Notes: a model not told the origin generated them from the letters alone. Shown: positions 1 to 7,938, counted from the stretch's first letter. The stretch is 16,671 nucleotides of DNA from SAR202 cluster bacterium (GCA_030740335.1 JASLXL010000172.1:1-16671), one strand, 5' to 3'. A program made the numbers and translations.

Positions 1-477
1 GCGGGACTGGTCGATCCTGTGACGGACGAAGGGATTCACTCGGCCATTTGGAGTGGGCGGGCGGCAGCGCGCCACCTGTCCGAGTATGTAGCTGGTGAGA
101 TGGTCGACCTGGCGGCGTACGGCCGAGAGGTCGAGCGTGACCTTGTTCCGGACCTCGTGGCGTCACGGCAGTTTCATGACCTACTCCACCTCTCGCCCAC
201 ACTCTATCTCTGGGTGGAGCGGCGCACGTCTATCATCTGGCGGCTAACCTGCCGTATCCTTCGGGGAGAGCAGACCTACGCCGGTGTGATGAGGAAACTT
301 ACCTTCATCGCATTTGTTATTGGCTTCGTTTCGGACCTGATAAACGTCACGCCTGTACTCCGGAGGATGGCGGGCCTGCGTGACGCTTCTCCTCCCGAGC
401 GGTTCTTTCGCCGCCGTCGTTTCGTGGACGCCGCGCGTCCCAGTTTGGGGCAAGGCTCAGATCTGTCTGATCGTTGA
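1..477 (+). CDS. Geranylgeranyl reductase family FAD-dependent oxidoreductase, C-terminal part (5' end outside window)
   Basis: The frame is open from the first base, so the gene begins upstream of the window; about 158 C-terminal residues are present. The first residues read AGLVDPVTDEGIHSAIWSG. This matches the conserved FAD-contacting stretch (GDAAGLVDPxTGEGI) of geranylgeranyl-reductase-like flavoproteins of the p-hydroxybenzoate hydroxylase fold. Such proteins reduce isoprenoid double bonds in lipids, quinones or pigments, usually at the membrane. After this motif comes a helical C-terminal domain with a hydrophobic stretch (FIAFVIGFVSDLI) and a basic tail (RFFRRRRF). The NAD-binding N-terminus and substrate pocket are missing from view, so the substrate cannot be named. 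A 121-bp gap separates it from the next gene on the same strand. Other flavin monooxygenases share the motif, so the exact subfamily is less certain than the fold. Confidence 0.8.
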   Translation, partial: AGLVDPVTDEGIHSAIWSGRAAARHLSEYVAGEMVDLAAYGREVERDLVPDLVASRQFHDLLHLSPTLYLWVERRTSIIWRLTCRILRGEQTYAGVMRKLTFIAFVIGFVSDLINVTPVLRRMAGLRDASPPERFFRRRRFVDAARPSLGQGSDLSDR

Positions 478-510
478 CGTGGTGTTGCGCACCCTAGTTT
501 TGGGCAGAGC
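433..510 (+). repeat. Pair of imperfect 24-nt direct repeats at a gene 3' end
   Basis: Bases 433-456 and 487-510 align without gaps at about 18 of 24 positions; both have the form GCGC..CC.AGTTT.GGGCA..GC. The first copy lies inside the last codons of the flavoprotein gene and the second just past its stop. Function is unknown, and the match could be a small local duplication. Confidence 0.35.
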
Positions 511-598
511 GTTATAGCCTTAAGTCGCATGTAGAGGTCCCTGTACCCCCTATCCCATTTCCCACCGAAGAACCCAAAATATCAGAGAGAGGTGTTGC

Positions 599-1291
599 GT
601 GGAGATACGGCAGGAGAGTCTTTTGGACGGTGCGCGCAGGGCGAGAGGGACCGCCGTGGTCATCGACGTCTATAGAGCGTTCACTACTGCCGCAGTGGCG
701 TTTTCGAGGGGCGCCGAGGCCATTATCATTGTGGCTGAACTTGAGAGGGCGCTGGACCTCAAAAGGCAGGGCGCTGCCGCGTTTGCGTTTGGAGAGGTTG
801 ACGGGTTCATGCCGGACGGGTTCGATTTCGGTAATTCGCCCTTCGAGCTGTCCACTGCCGATGTTGAGGGCAAGACTCTGGTCCAGCGAACTTCTGCGGG
901 CACGGTTGGCGTTGAGGCTGCAGCGGCAAACTCCGAGCGCACATTCGCGGCCTCTCTCGTGACAGCGCGGGCCACGGCTAGAGTGATCGCCGGTGAGGAC
1001 CCCGAGTTGGTCACGGTTATCGCGATGGGGGATGCTGGGAAGTTCCGGACTGACGAAGACGAGCAGTGTTCCCTCTACATAAGGGGCCTGCTCCAGGGGA
1101 TGACCCCCGATCGCGATGCTGTTCGCTCACTGGTCTTGTCCGGCGAGCAGTCACGTAAGTTCGACAATCCGTCGCGACCGCATCTATACACCCAAGATAG
1201 AGATATGGCCCTTGAAGTCGACAGCGTTCCATTCGCTGTCGCGGTTGAGCGAGAGGATGAGCTGCTGGTGGCACGACCGGTCTCCCCCTAG
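599..1291 (+). CDS. comB: ComB-like 2-phosphosulfolactate phosphatase family protein
   Basis: The 230-residue product matches the ComB family (2-phosphosulfolactate phosphatase, EC 3.1.3.71), a Mg-dependent cytosolic enzyme that in methanogens makes sulfolactate for coenzyme M. Visible family features are the N-terminal VVIDVYRAFTTA segment (residues 20-31, usually DVxRASTT), the block GEVDGFMPDGFDFGNSPFEL (about 65-84), and QRTSAGTVGV (about 95-104, usually T-N-G-T). Length is normal for the family. The start is GTG, chosen because an AGAGAGG ribosome site lies 6 bases upstream and the family alignment begins here. Coenzyme M is not expected in this kind of bacterium; many bacteria carry comB homologues whose real substrate is unknown. 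The fold assignment is firm and the reaction is inferred. Confidence 0.85.
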   Translation: MEIRQESLLDGARRARGTAVVIDVYRAFTTAAVAFSRGAEAIIIVAELERALDLKRQGAAAFAFGEVDGFMPDGFDFGNSPFELSTADVEGKTLVQRTSAGTVGVEAAAANSERTFAASLVTARATARVIAGEDPELVTVIAMGDAGKFRTDEDEQCSLYIRGLLQGMTPDRDAVRSLVLSGEQSRKFDNPSRPHLYTQDRDMALEVDSVPFAVAVEREDELLVARPVSP

Positions 1292-1346
1292 TTACGCTGA
1301 AGGTTGGCCGTGACGATCCTTCTAGTTGGCTCTGCCGTCGGAGTCT

Positions 1347-1499
1347 TTCGTCGTGATTGACACCATAGAGTTTCCGTTTTCGCTCGCTGAAATCGTTTGC
1401 GAAGACAATCTGACAGGATTCCTGCTCCAACGCGGTACGGACGAGCCCAATCCCCGCAAAGAACTCCGCAACTCTGGGATGTTTGAGCTCGCCGTTCAT
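1347..1499 (-). pseudogene. Fragment of a DNA (cytosine-5) methyltransferase, N-terminus only
   Basis: Reading leftward from an ATG at 1499, the first about 50 residues look like the start of a C5 cytosine methyltransferase. They include VAEFFAGIGLVRTALEQ, the SAM-binding motif I (F-x-G-x-G type), then IVFANDFS, the motif II acidic strand. After about residue 51 the similarity stops. The frame stays open to 1017, but only as low-complexity sequence antisense to comB. The catalytic PC motif, ENV motif and target-recognition region are all absent, so no active enzyme can be made. No good ribosome site precedes the ATG. It is most likely the remnant of a restriction-modification or orphan methylase gene lost by deletion. 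Confidence 0.7.
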
Positions 1500-1533
1500 T
1501 GATGGATGGTCATTTCTGATCGATTCATCTCCG

Positions 1534-3543
1534 TCAAAATATGCTATCGCTTGTCATACTCGAGATGGCGGAGACAATGGTGTTCTTGAAGACGGTTGCG
1601 GCTATCGCTGTGATGGAGATGAACGCCAGCGTTATGGCTGAAGTTCGCATGCCTGACGAGAAATCGTTGACGACGGATTCGGCCATATCGAAGCCCTTGT
1701 CAAATGCCAGACGCGAAGTGGACGGGAGCTTCGTATCGACATCCTCGATGATTTCCTGAATCGCCTCTTCCCGCTGCTCTTCGAACTGGCCTGATGTGAC
1801 GGTCCCATAGACCGGTCCGAAGGCCAAGATTAGTATCACCGACGTGATCAGTAGGAAGGATGCCGCGTAGATCAAGCGGCCCCACCAACCCCGGCCTCCC
1901 AAGAATCCGATTACAACGAGAAGTAAAATCAAGGTAAGGTAGAAAATCCATTTGTTGTCGCGGGTCCAGCTTAGCCAGTTGCGACTCAGGTCCAGGATAT
2001 CCATAGCAGTATCTGGGATGAAGAGCAGCTCTACGCGCGGTGGGTCCAGCGGTGCGTTGGCGTCCACACCGTCTCTGAGTTCCCATAGGTCGCGCCTGAA
2101 GTCGATATGGGTGTATGTGAATCCGTCGCTCAGGAAGGAGCGAACGTTGTCGACCCCATCGCTAATCTCCTCGTGGTAGATGGAGGGACACAAGGCTCCC
2201 TCCGGCCTGGGCCGCACCAGATCCCTTTCCGTGTAGACGCATCCGTCTCGGAGGAATCCTCTGAACTTGTCCAGTAGCTCGACGTTGTCTCCCGCGCCGG
2301 CCACATTGAGGGCCGAGATGATACGGGTTTCGCTGAAACTGACCATGTTGGGTACAGGACCGAGCACTGAGCGTTGCACCGTGTCGTCGATGTCTATTCC
2401 GGACATCTCAATCAACTCGCCCAGGTCTACGTTGGGTGGTGCACAGGCGGGCAAAAGACCCGCGCCGCCCCGAGTTGTTGCAACCGCTTCCGTCACGGTT
2501 CGGCACATGGGCAGTTCGTCGATTAGGGCGGTGAGCTTCGCTTCCACCATGTCCACTATGATGTTGCTGGCCAGACGCTTGTTTTCGACCAGGGATATGT
2601 CCACGGAGAACGAGTCGGTCTTGCCTGCCAGGTACGGGCCAGCCTCGTCGATGACTAACTCAACCTGCTCTTCCACCCACTCAGTCGGAGCTACCTGGCG
2701 CAGTGCGCCCAGTATCTCCTCTTCGGTTACTGAGACGCCAAACGTCAGGTCCGCGGTTGCTCCAAGGCTGTCCACGGCAATGGGCTCTATGACCTCGTCG
2801 TACAGGAGATCAGCTGCATCCAGGTCTCTGAGGATTGACTTTACCTCGTCAAGGGCGATATCGATTCTGTCGGAGAGATTGATGCCGACCTCGAAGGTTT
2901 CCGACTTTCCGATCATGTATGCCGTGACCTCGTCGAGGGTGTCCTCGACCATTTGCTGTACCCAATCTGCTGGCACAATGTGTCGGGCGGCCTGCACGAG
3001 CTGGTCCGGCGATGCCTTTGCACCGAGGGGTAGCTCAACTTGCACCGCGTCCCGAATCTCGGGCTCCACGGCCTCGTCGAAAAGGAGGCTGTATGTGTCG
3101 GCCTCGCGAAGAAGGGCCTTGACCTCGTCGACTATTATGGCGACCTGCTCGCCGACTCGGAGTGTCAGTTCGAATTCGTCGCGCTCGGCGGTCAGGTACC
3201 CCCCCAACTGGTCGAAGGACTGCTCCACCAGGTCTTGGATGTACTCGGGAGGGATTGCCCTGTTGATGGCCTGGACTATCTGCTCAGTCGACAGGCCGGA
3301 GGTCTTTATCGGGTTTCCGTCAAGTGAAAACTCGGATGGAGGCAAATCGCGGGCTTCGTCCAATGCGGAAGTCAGCAGATCGTTGAGGGCGAACTCGTAG
3401 AGGTCGCCCTCAACGATCTGCTTGGTGTAATAGCTGGGCTTAAGGAATGTGTCGCTGACCTGCACTGTGAAGAGGGTTAGCAGGAGCAGGACTAAAAGAA
3501 GTAGCCCCAGAGGTATAGAGATTATTCGGCCAATCCAGATCAC
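1534..3543 (-). CDS. Large membrane-anchored protein with a triplicated extracytoplasmic module, family not recognised
   Basis: I do not recognise a named family. From the GTG at 3543 the product is 669 residues. A hydrophobic segment at residues 2-26 would act as an uncleaved signal anchor. A roughly 500-residue acidic extracytoplasmic region follows, then three hydrophobic segments at about 532-549, 556-577 and 634-652, with a Gly/Trp-rich link between the first two. The extracytoplasmic part holds three tandem modules of about 93 residues (about 85-177, 178-270 and 272-347), each beginning like EQIVQA...PPEYIQ, DQLVQA...PADWVQ and EEILGA...PTEWVE. A later 17-residue motif (R-x-F-L-x-D-G-x-x-Y-T) occurs twice, at 428-444 and 468-484. 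The frame is open back to 3867, but those codons look non-coding and no ribosome site supports them. The start is the uncertain part; that this is a gene is secure. Confidence 0.75.
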   Translation of the reverse strand: MIWIGRIISIPLGLLLLVLLLLTLFTVQVSDTFLKPSYYTKQIVEGDLYEFALNDLLTSALDEARDLPPSEFSLDGNPIKTSGLSTEQIVQAINRAIPPEYIQDLVEQSFDQLGGYLTAERDEFELTLRVGEQVAIIVDEVKALLREADTYSLLFDEAVEPEIRDAVQVELPLGAKASPDQLVQAARHIVPADWVQQMVEDTLDEVTAYMIGKSETFEVGINLSDRIDIALDEVKSILRDLDAADLLYDEVIEPIAVDSLGATADLTFGVSVTEEEILGALRQVAPTEWVEEQVELVIDEAGPYLAGKTDSFSVDISLVENKRLASNIIVDMVEAKLTALIDELPMCRTVTEAVATTRGGAGLLPACAPPNVDLGELIEMSGIDIDDTVQRSVLGPVPNMVSFSETRIISALNVAGAGDNVELLDKFRGFLRDGCVYTERDLVRPRPEGALCPSIYHEEISDGVDNVRSFLSDGFTYTHIDFRRDLWELRDGVDANAPLDPPRVELLFIPDTAMDILDLSRNWLSWTRDNKWIFYLTLILLLVVIGFLGGRGWWGRLIYAASFLLITSVILILAFGPVYGTVTSGQFEEQREEAIQEIIEDVDTKLPSTSRLAFDKGFDMAESVVNDFSSGMRTSAITLAFISITAIAATVFKNTIVSAISSMTSDSIF

Positions 3544-3882
3544 ATTGCGTACTATAGCCAACGAAGCCACCACAGGCAACGGGTGTAGGCACTGGAATTT
3601 GGGGGGCACTTGGGCTCGTGGTGACTTCCACGAGAAATTGTGATGTCCAAGATGCCCTTGGGGCGGCTCCATCTCGGCATGGCCGCCCGGGTGATTTGCC
3701 GTCTCTGGGTCTCGCGCAGTTGAAATTGCTCTCGCCAAAAATCGGCCTATTGAGGAGTCCCAAGGATTCACGTGGTAGATCCGACCACGACGATCCTGGC
3801 AATCCGTGGGATATGACTTGAACCAATCGGTATCGTTGCGGAGCGAGGCATTGAGCGACGACACCATGTGGGGCGAATGGCT
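3544..3882. other. Intergenic stretch between sulfatase and membrane protein
   Basis: Apart from the promoter-like site at its left end, I see no supported gene in these 339 bases. Open frames cross it on both strands, including the upstream extension of the membrane-protein frame. Their predicted peptides are rich in His, Arg, Pro and Trp, lack recognisable motifs and have no ribosome sites. No terminator with a T-run was seen after the sulfatase stop. Confidence 0.5.
3551..3579 (-). promoter_or_regulatory. Putative sigma70 promoter giving a leaderless mRNA for the large membrane protein
   Basis: On the minus strand, TTGCCT (3579-3574) and TATAGT (3556-3551) are separated by exactly 17 bases. 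The expected transcription start falls at about 3544-3543, on the GTG start codon itself. That agrees with the absence of a Shine-Dalgarno sequence there. Prediction by eye only. Confidence 0.4.
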
Positions 3883-5220
3883 CTACATGGCTATTGGCGA
3901 GGGGTCGTCCAGGCCGGTCTGCCATCGAGTCAGCTCGGCTCTCAGGCGGGTCAAGGTCAAAGCGGATGACTCGTCCCTTGAGAGATCCTGCATCTCCAAG
4001 GGGTCGGTCTTGAGGTCGAAGAGTTGCGTCCGGCGCTCGCGATCCACCGAGTACTCGATCAACTTGTGGCGGCGATCCCGCACGGACCGCTGATAGCTCC
4101 GGTATGCCGTGAACAGCGTGTCGCGTGGCGCGCTCTTTTTGGAATGCATTGCCGGAACCATGCTGACGCCCTCGACGCTGTCCGGGAGCGGCTCGCCCAT
4201 CAGTTCGAAGAGGGTTGCGTAGATGTCACTCAGGTACACGAGGGCGTCGGTTGTTTGGCCCTCAGGGATGCTGGGCCCGCTTAGGACGAGTGGAACGCGG
4301 ACACTGTGGTCGTAGAGGTTCTGCTTGCCCATGAGGCCATGTTGGCCCAAGGCGAGTCCGTTGTCGCCCGCGAACACCACAATAGTGTTGTCGGCGCGTC
4401 CTGAAGACTCCAGCGCCGCCAGAACCCGGCCCGCCCTTTCGTCCAGGTGGGTGATCATGGCGTAGTATTCGGCGATGTGGCGGCGGATGTCGTCGGGTGT
4501 GCGTGGAAACGGGGCCAGCAGCTCGTCGCGTACATCCAGTTCCCCATTGTCGAAGGGATGTTCTGTGGCGAAATTCTCTGGCAGTTCCAGCGAGTCCGGG
4601 TCGTATATGTCGTGGTACCGGGCGTGGGTATCTCTGGGGTCGTGGGGAGCCGTGAAGGACAGGTAAGCGAGGAATGGGGCTGTGCCGTCATAGTCGTCGA
4701 GGAAGCGCTCGACCGATTCGCCGAAAATGTCGGTGGAGTGGCGTCCCTGGGCGACGTTGTGGTCTCGCTCCGGGTAGTCGCCGGACAGGTCGAAGTCGTG
4801 CAGCGGCATGCTGAAGTGCTCGTGCATGCCGCCGAAGAAGATGCTGTCGCCTGCTGAAAAACAACGCGCGAAGGACGCGGGCCCGTTGTGCCACTTGCCC
4901 GTCCCGAAGGTTGTGTAACCCCGCGACCGCAGTACCTCCGGGAACATGGACTGGCCGACGGGGATGTCCTTCCCCTGAAGGTCCAGGTGGAATAGGCTAC
5001 GGCCCGTTAGCAGCATGGCTCGGCTGGGCATGCACACGGCCTGGTGGCTGCCGCCCATGATGTGGGCGCTGGTGAAGGCCGTGCCGCTCCGGACCAGCGC
5101 GTCGAGGTTCGGCGTTGAGACCTCACTGTTGCCGAGGGCCCCAATCGTGTCGTAGCGCTGGTCGTCGGCCAGTATGAACAGGATGTTGGGTCGCGAGTCG
5201 GTCACACGAGGTTGGCTCAC
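3883..5220 (-). CDS. Formylglycine-dependent sulfatase (arylsulfatase/choline-sulfatase-like)
   Basis: A 445-residue alkaline-phosphatase-superfamily sulfatase that hydrolyses sulfate esters. Numbered from the GTG start: RPNILFILADDQR carries the metal-binding Asp pair (19-20). CMPSRAMLLTGR (63-74) is the C-x-P-S-R signature whose Cys63 is converted to formylglycine. Lys109 and His111 (GTGKWHNG), His193 (TAPHDP), Asp286-Asn287 (GDNG) and Lys299 complete the expected active-site set. No signal peptide is visible, so it is probably cytosolic. The start is GTG at 5220 because GGAGGG lies 5 bases upstream; a longer TTG start at 5265 would begin inside a palindrome. It lies 150 bp behind the oxidoreductase gene on the same strand. 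No anaerobic or FGE-type maturase is in the window. Substrate unknown; choline-sulfatase-like enzymes are the nearest type by motif pattern. Confidence 0.92.
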   Translation of the reverse strand: MSQPRVTDSRPNILFILADDQRYDTIGALGNSEVSTPNLDALVRSGTAFTSAHIMGGSHQAVCMPSRAMLLTGRSLFHLDLQGKDIPVGQSMFPEVLRSRGYTTFGTGKWHNGPASFARCFSAGDSIFFGGMHEHFSMPLHDFDLSGDYPERDHNVAQGRHSTDIFGESVERFLDDYDGTAPFLAYLSFTAPHDPRDTHARYHDIYDPDSLELPENFATEHPFDNGELDVRDELLAPFPRTPDDIRRHIAEYYAMITHLDERAGRVLAALESSGRADNTIVVFAGDNGLALGQHGLMGKQNLYDHSVRVPLVLSGPSIPEGQTTDALVYLSDIYATLFELMGEPLPDSVEGVSMVPAMHSKKSAPRDTLFTAYRSYQRSVRDRRHKLIEYSVDRERRTQLFDLKTDPLEMQDLSRDESSALTLTRLRAELTRWQTGLDDPSPIAM

Positions 5221-5225
5221 GATTG

Positions 5226-5231
5226 CCCTCC
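5226..5231 (-). promoter_or_regulatory. Ribosome binding site fixing the sulfatase start
   Basis: GGAGGG on the minus strand, 5 bases before the GTG at 5220. It decides between this start and the in-frame TTG at 5265, which has no such site. Confidence 0.75.
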
Positions 5232-5240
5232 ACAGCGCGA

Positions 5241-5269
5241 CTTCTTGTCCGTTGCCAAGGGACAAGAAG
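5241..5269. repeat. Perfect 10-bp inverted repeat upstream of the sulfatase
   Basis: CTTCTTGTCC at 5241-5250 and GGACAAGAAG at 5260-5269 are exact reverse complements around a 9-base spacer. The element ends 9 bases upstream of the sulfatase ribosome site. It could be a dimeric repressor operator or a leader hairpin. There is no T-run on the minus strand, so a simple intrinsic terminator is unlikely. Confidence 0.6.
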
Positions 5270-5283
5270 GAAAACCTATAGCT

Positions 5284-5330
5284 GGGGGATACCCTAAAGG
5301 CCCCAACCAGAGGGGGCGTGCCCCTCTGGA
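5284..5330 (-). repeat. Intergenic hairpin repeat, copy A
   Basis: The core is 5308-5328 with arms CAGAGGGG/CCCCTCTG. On the minus strand it continues into an AGGGT.TC...CAG flank that also matches the copy at 8785-8828. The 21-base cores agree at 17 positions, with differences in the loop and one stem-adjacent base. It sits just 3' of the oxidoreductase stop codon, pointing the same way as that gene. Confidence 0.7.
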
Positions 5331-5373
5331 CTCCCCCGGATCTGATTTCTGAGAAAGGCTCATACCCACAACC

Positions 5374-7833
5374 CTACATGTGGACCCGCAGGCTCTTTGG
5401 GTCGTAGGGGGCAGTCATGCGTACCTTTGCTGTGTAGCGCTCCGTCGCGATTTCGATCTCGTATTTTCCTGAACGTATGTACGCTGGTGTCACGCCGTCC
5501 TCGCTCTCGACGTAGCCCAGTCCGATGGCCGTGCCGATGGTGTGGCCGTACTCGCCTGAGGTGACTACCCCTGCCAGCTCGCCGTCGCGATAGATTGGTT
5601 CGTCTCCTAGGAGGATGGGTTCGGGGTCATCGAGCACGAAGACGGCCAGACGCCTCTTCAGGCCCTCGTCGAGCTGCCTGAGCAGGGCGTCCTTGCCGAT
5701 GAACCCGCCGTCTTTGTCGAATGCGACCGCGAACCGGAGTCCAGCTTCAAGCGGCGTGTCCACGTGAACGATGTCGTGGCCCCATGACCGGTACGCCTTC
5801 TCGATGCGCAGCGAGTCCATGGCGTGGTAACCGGCGTGCCGAAGACCGTGCTCACGTCCAGCCTCGATGATGGCGTCGTAGACCCCGGCTATGAACTCGG
5901 TGGCCACGTAGATTTCCCAGCCAAGCTCGCCGACGTAGGTGACACGGGTGGCGCGAACCGGGGCATACGCGAGGGTGATCTCTTTTGACGCGAGGAAAGG
6001 GAATGCCTCGTTGGAGAGGTCGTCGTCTGTGAGTCCCGACAGGATCGCCCGGGCGTTCGGACCCATGACGCTGAGGGTGGCGTATGCCGACGACACGTCG
6101 GTGAGGTACGCCCGAGCGTCCTCAGGAATGTGGCTCTTGACCCAGGTGAAGTTCTGCCTGGCTACGCCGCCACCAGTGACGATCATGTACTGGTCTTCGG
6201 CCATGCGAGTGACCGTGAGGTCGGCCTCGATCCCGCCGCGCTCGTTGAGCATTGCTGTGTACACCACGTTGCCGGGCTCGACTCCAACATCGTTGGCGCA
6301 GATGGGTTGCAAGACCGACTCGGCATCCGGTCCCTGAAGCAGGAATTTTGCAAAGGAAGTCTGATCAAACAGGCCAGCCGTCTCCCGAACGGCTCGATGC
6401 TCCTCGGCGGAGTAGGGGAACCAGTTTTGGCGCTGGTAGGAGTATTCGTATCGGGGCTCAACTCCCTCCGGCGCGTACCAGTTCGGGCGCTCCCAGCCGC
6501 GCAGCTCTCCGAAAGCTGCGCCCGCGGCGGTCAGGCGGTCGTGCAGCGGCGACTGTCTAGCCATGCGGGCCGTCTCGGGCTGTCGTTTCGGCCAGTGCGT
6601 GGCGTATAGCAGGCCGAGGCTCTCCACGGTGCGATCGTACAGGTATTTTGACCGGTTCTCGAAGCCGTGGAATCGCCTGATGTCCACTTCCGACAGGTCC
6701 ATTTGCGGGTGGCCCGCGACGATCCATTCCGCGACGGCCTTGCCCGATCCGGCCGCGCCGGCGATGCCGCTGGAGTTGAGGCCTGCGGCCACATAGAAGT
6801 TACGCAATTCAGGTGCTTCGCCCATGATGTACCGGTTGTCGGGCGTAAAACTCTCCGGGCCGACGACCCAGCGCAGGAGGTCGACATCGGCCATTGCTGG
6901 TGCGCGCTGTACGGCGTTCTCGACGAACACGCCGTAGCGGTCCATGTTGGCATCTATGCGTCCGAAGGCGAAGTGATCTGGGATGCCCCCCATGCCCCAG
7001 GGCTGGGCTATGGGCTCGAAGCCTCCCATCAGCATGCCGCCCTGATCCTCGATGTCGCGTCGGAAGTAGATGTAGCCGTCGGGGTCGCGTAGTGAGGGCA
7101 TGTCGGGTGTGACGCCCTCCATCGGGCGCGTGACCAGATAGGCGTGCTCAGCGGCGTGGAGGGGCACAGCTACGCCTGCCATCAGGCCGATTTCCCGGGC
7201 CCACATGCCGGCGCAGTTCACGACGACCTCGCACTCGATGTCGCCGCGAGAGGTGTTCACCCCTGTGACTGCGCCACCTTCGCGCTGGATACCGGTGACC
7301 GTCACGTTGTCACGGATTGTCGCTCCTCGCTGTGTGGCGCCAATCCCCATGGCCATCGTCGTTGCGTCCGGGGTCGTCTGTCCGTCCTTGGGGACGTACA
7401 TCGCACCGACCACGTCGTCGGTGTTCATGAGCGGCCACAGTTCGCCGGCCTCACGTGGAGTGATGCTATGAATCTCCACACCGAAGCCTTTCGCCATGGA
7501 TATGGTCCGCTTGATCTCGTCCGCTCGGCCCTGGGTGCGGGCTACGGTGATGCTGCCGGTCTGCTTGAATCCGGTGGGCTGGCCCGTCTCCGCTTCGAGC
7601 CTGGAGTAAAGGTCGGCGGCGTAGCGCGATAGGTCCGTGAGCGCCCGGGTGTGACGTAACTGCGTGACCAAGCCGGCCCCATGGCCGGTTGTACCGGCAG
7701 CCATCGTGAACTGCTCGAGCAGCACGACATCCTTCCAGCCGAGCTGAGTCAGGTGGTACGCGACGCTGTAGCCTACAATGCCGCCACCTACGATGACCGC
7801 TCGTGCCTGCTTCGGCAGATCCTTCGGCATCAT
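5374..7833 (-). CDS. FAD-dependent oxidoreductase fused to a GcvT-like domain (dimethylglycine/sarcosine dehydrogenase family)
   Basis: An 819-residue two-domain flavoenzyme. The N-terminal DAO-type domain (about 10-430) has the Rossmann motif VGGGIVG (15-21), Glu40 for the ribose, and GTTGHGAGL (47-55). His51 in that motif lies where dimethylglycine dehydrogenases bind FAD covalently. The C-terminal half (about 450-819) is a GcvT-like aminomethyltransferase fold with YVGELGWEIYV, expected to bind tetrahydrofolate and capture the formaldehyde released on N-demethylation. Likely reaction: oxidative demethylation of dimethylglycine, sarcosine or a similar N-methyl amine. Length is close to other members of this family. 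GACAGGAG precedes two adjacent ATGs; by spacing the second (7830) may be the real start. A promoter-like site lies about 105 bases upstream. Substrate is not shown by the sequence. Confidence 0.92.
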   Translation of the reverse strand: MMPKDLPKQARAVIVGGGIVGYSVAYHLTQLGWKDVVLLEQFTMAAGTTGHGAGLVTQLRHTRALTDLSRYAADLYSRLEAETGQPTGFKQTGSITVARTQGRADEIKRTISMAKGFGVEIHSITPREAGELWPLMNTDDVVGAMYVPKDGQTTPDATTMAMGIGATQRGATIRDNVTVTGIQREGGAVTGVNTSRGDIECEVVVNCAGMWAREIGLMAGVAVPLHAAEHAYLVTRPMEGVTPDMPSLRDPDGYIYFRRDIEDQGGMLMGGFEPIAQPWGMGGIPDHFAFGRIDANMDRYGVFVENAVQRAPAMADVDLLRWVVGPESFTPDNRYIMGEAPELRNFYVAAGLNSSGIAGAAGSGKAVAEWIVAGHPQMDLSEVDIRRFHGFENRSKYLYDRTVESLGLLYATHWPKRQPETARMARQSPLHDRLTAAGAAFGELRGWERPNWYAPEGVEPRYEYSYQRQNWFPYSAEEHRAVRETAGLFDQTSFAKFLLQGPDAESVLQPICANDVGVEPGNVVYTAMLNERGGIEADLTVTRMAEDQYMIVTGGGVARQNFTWVKSHIPEDARAYLTDVSSAYATLSVMGPNARAILSGLTDDDLSNEAFPFLASKEITLAYAPVRATRVTYVGELGWEIYVATEFIAGVYDAIIEAGREHGLRHAGYHAMDSLRIEKAYRSWGHDIVHVDTPLEAGLRFAVAFDKDGGFIGKDALLRQLDEGLKRRLAVFVLDDPEPILLGDEPIYRDGELAGVVTSGEYGHTIGTAIGLGYVESEDGVTPAYIRSGKYEIEIATERYTAKVRMTAPYDPKSLRVHM

Positions 7834-7938
7834 GCTTCTCCTGTCACAACGAAGAGTATTACCACTGAGGGCGCTGAGCTCAGATCATCGTTGAGTCTGA
7901 AGGCTCTACGAACTTTGCGCTCTCTGCGGTGAACTGTC

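Noticed and set aside
1017..1346. Continuation of the methyltransferase fragment frame
   Set aside because: Similarity to methyltransferases ends near 1347; the rest is antisense to comB and has no methylase motifs.
2267..3400. 377-codon plus-strand frame opposite the membrane protein
   Set aside because: Ser/Arg/Thr-rich antisense shadow of a clearly coding minus-strand gene.
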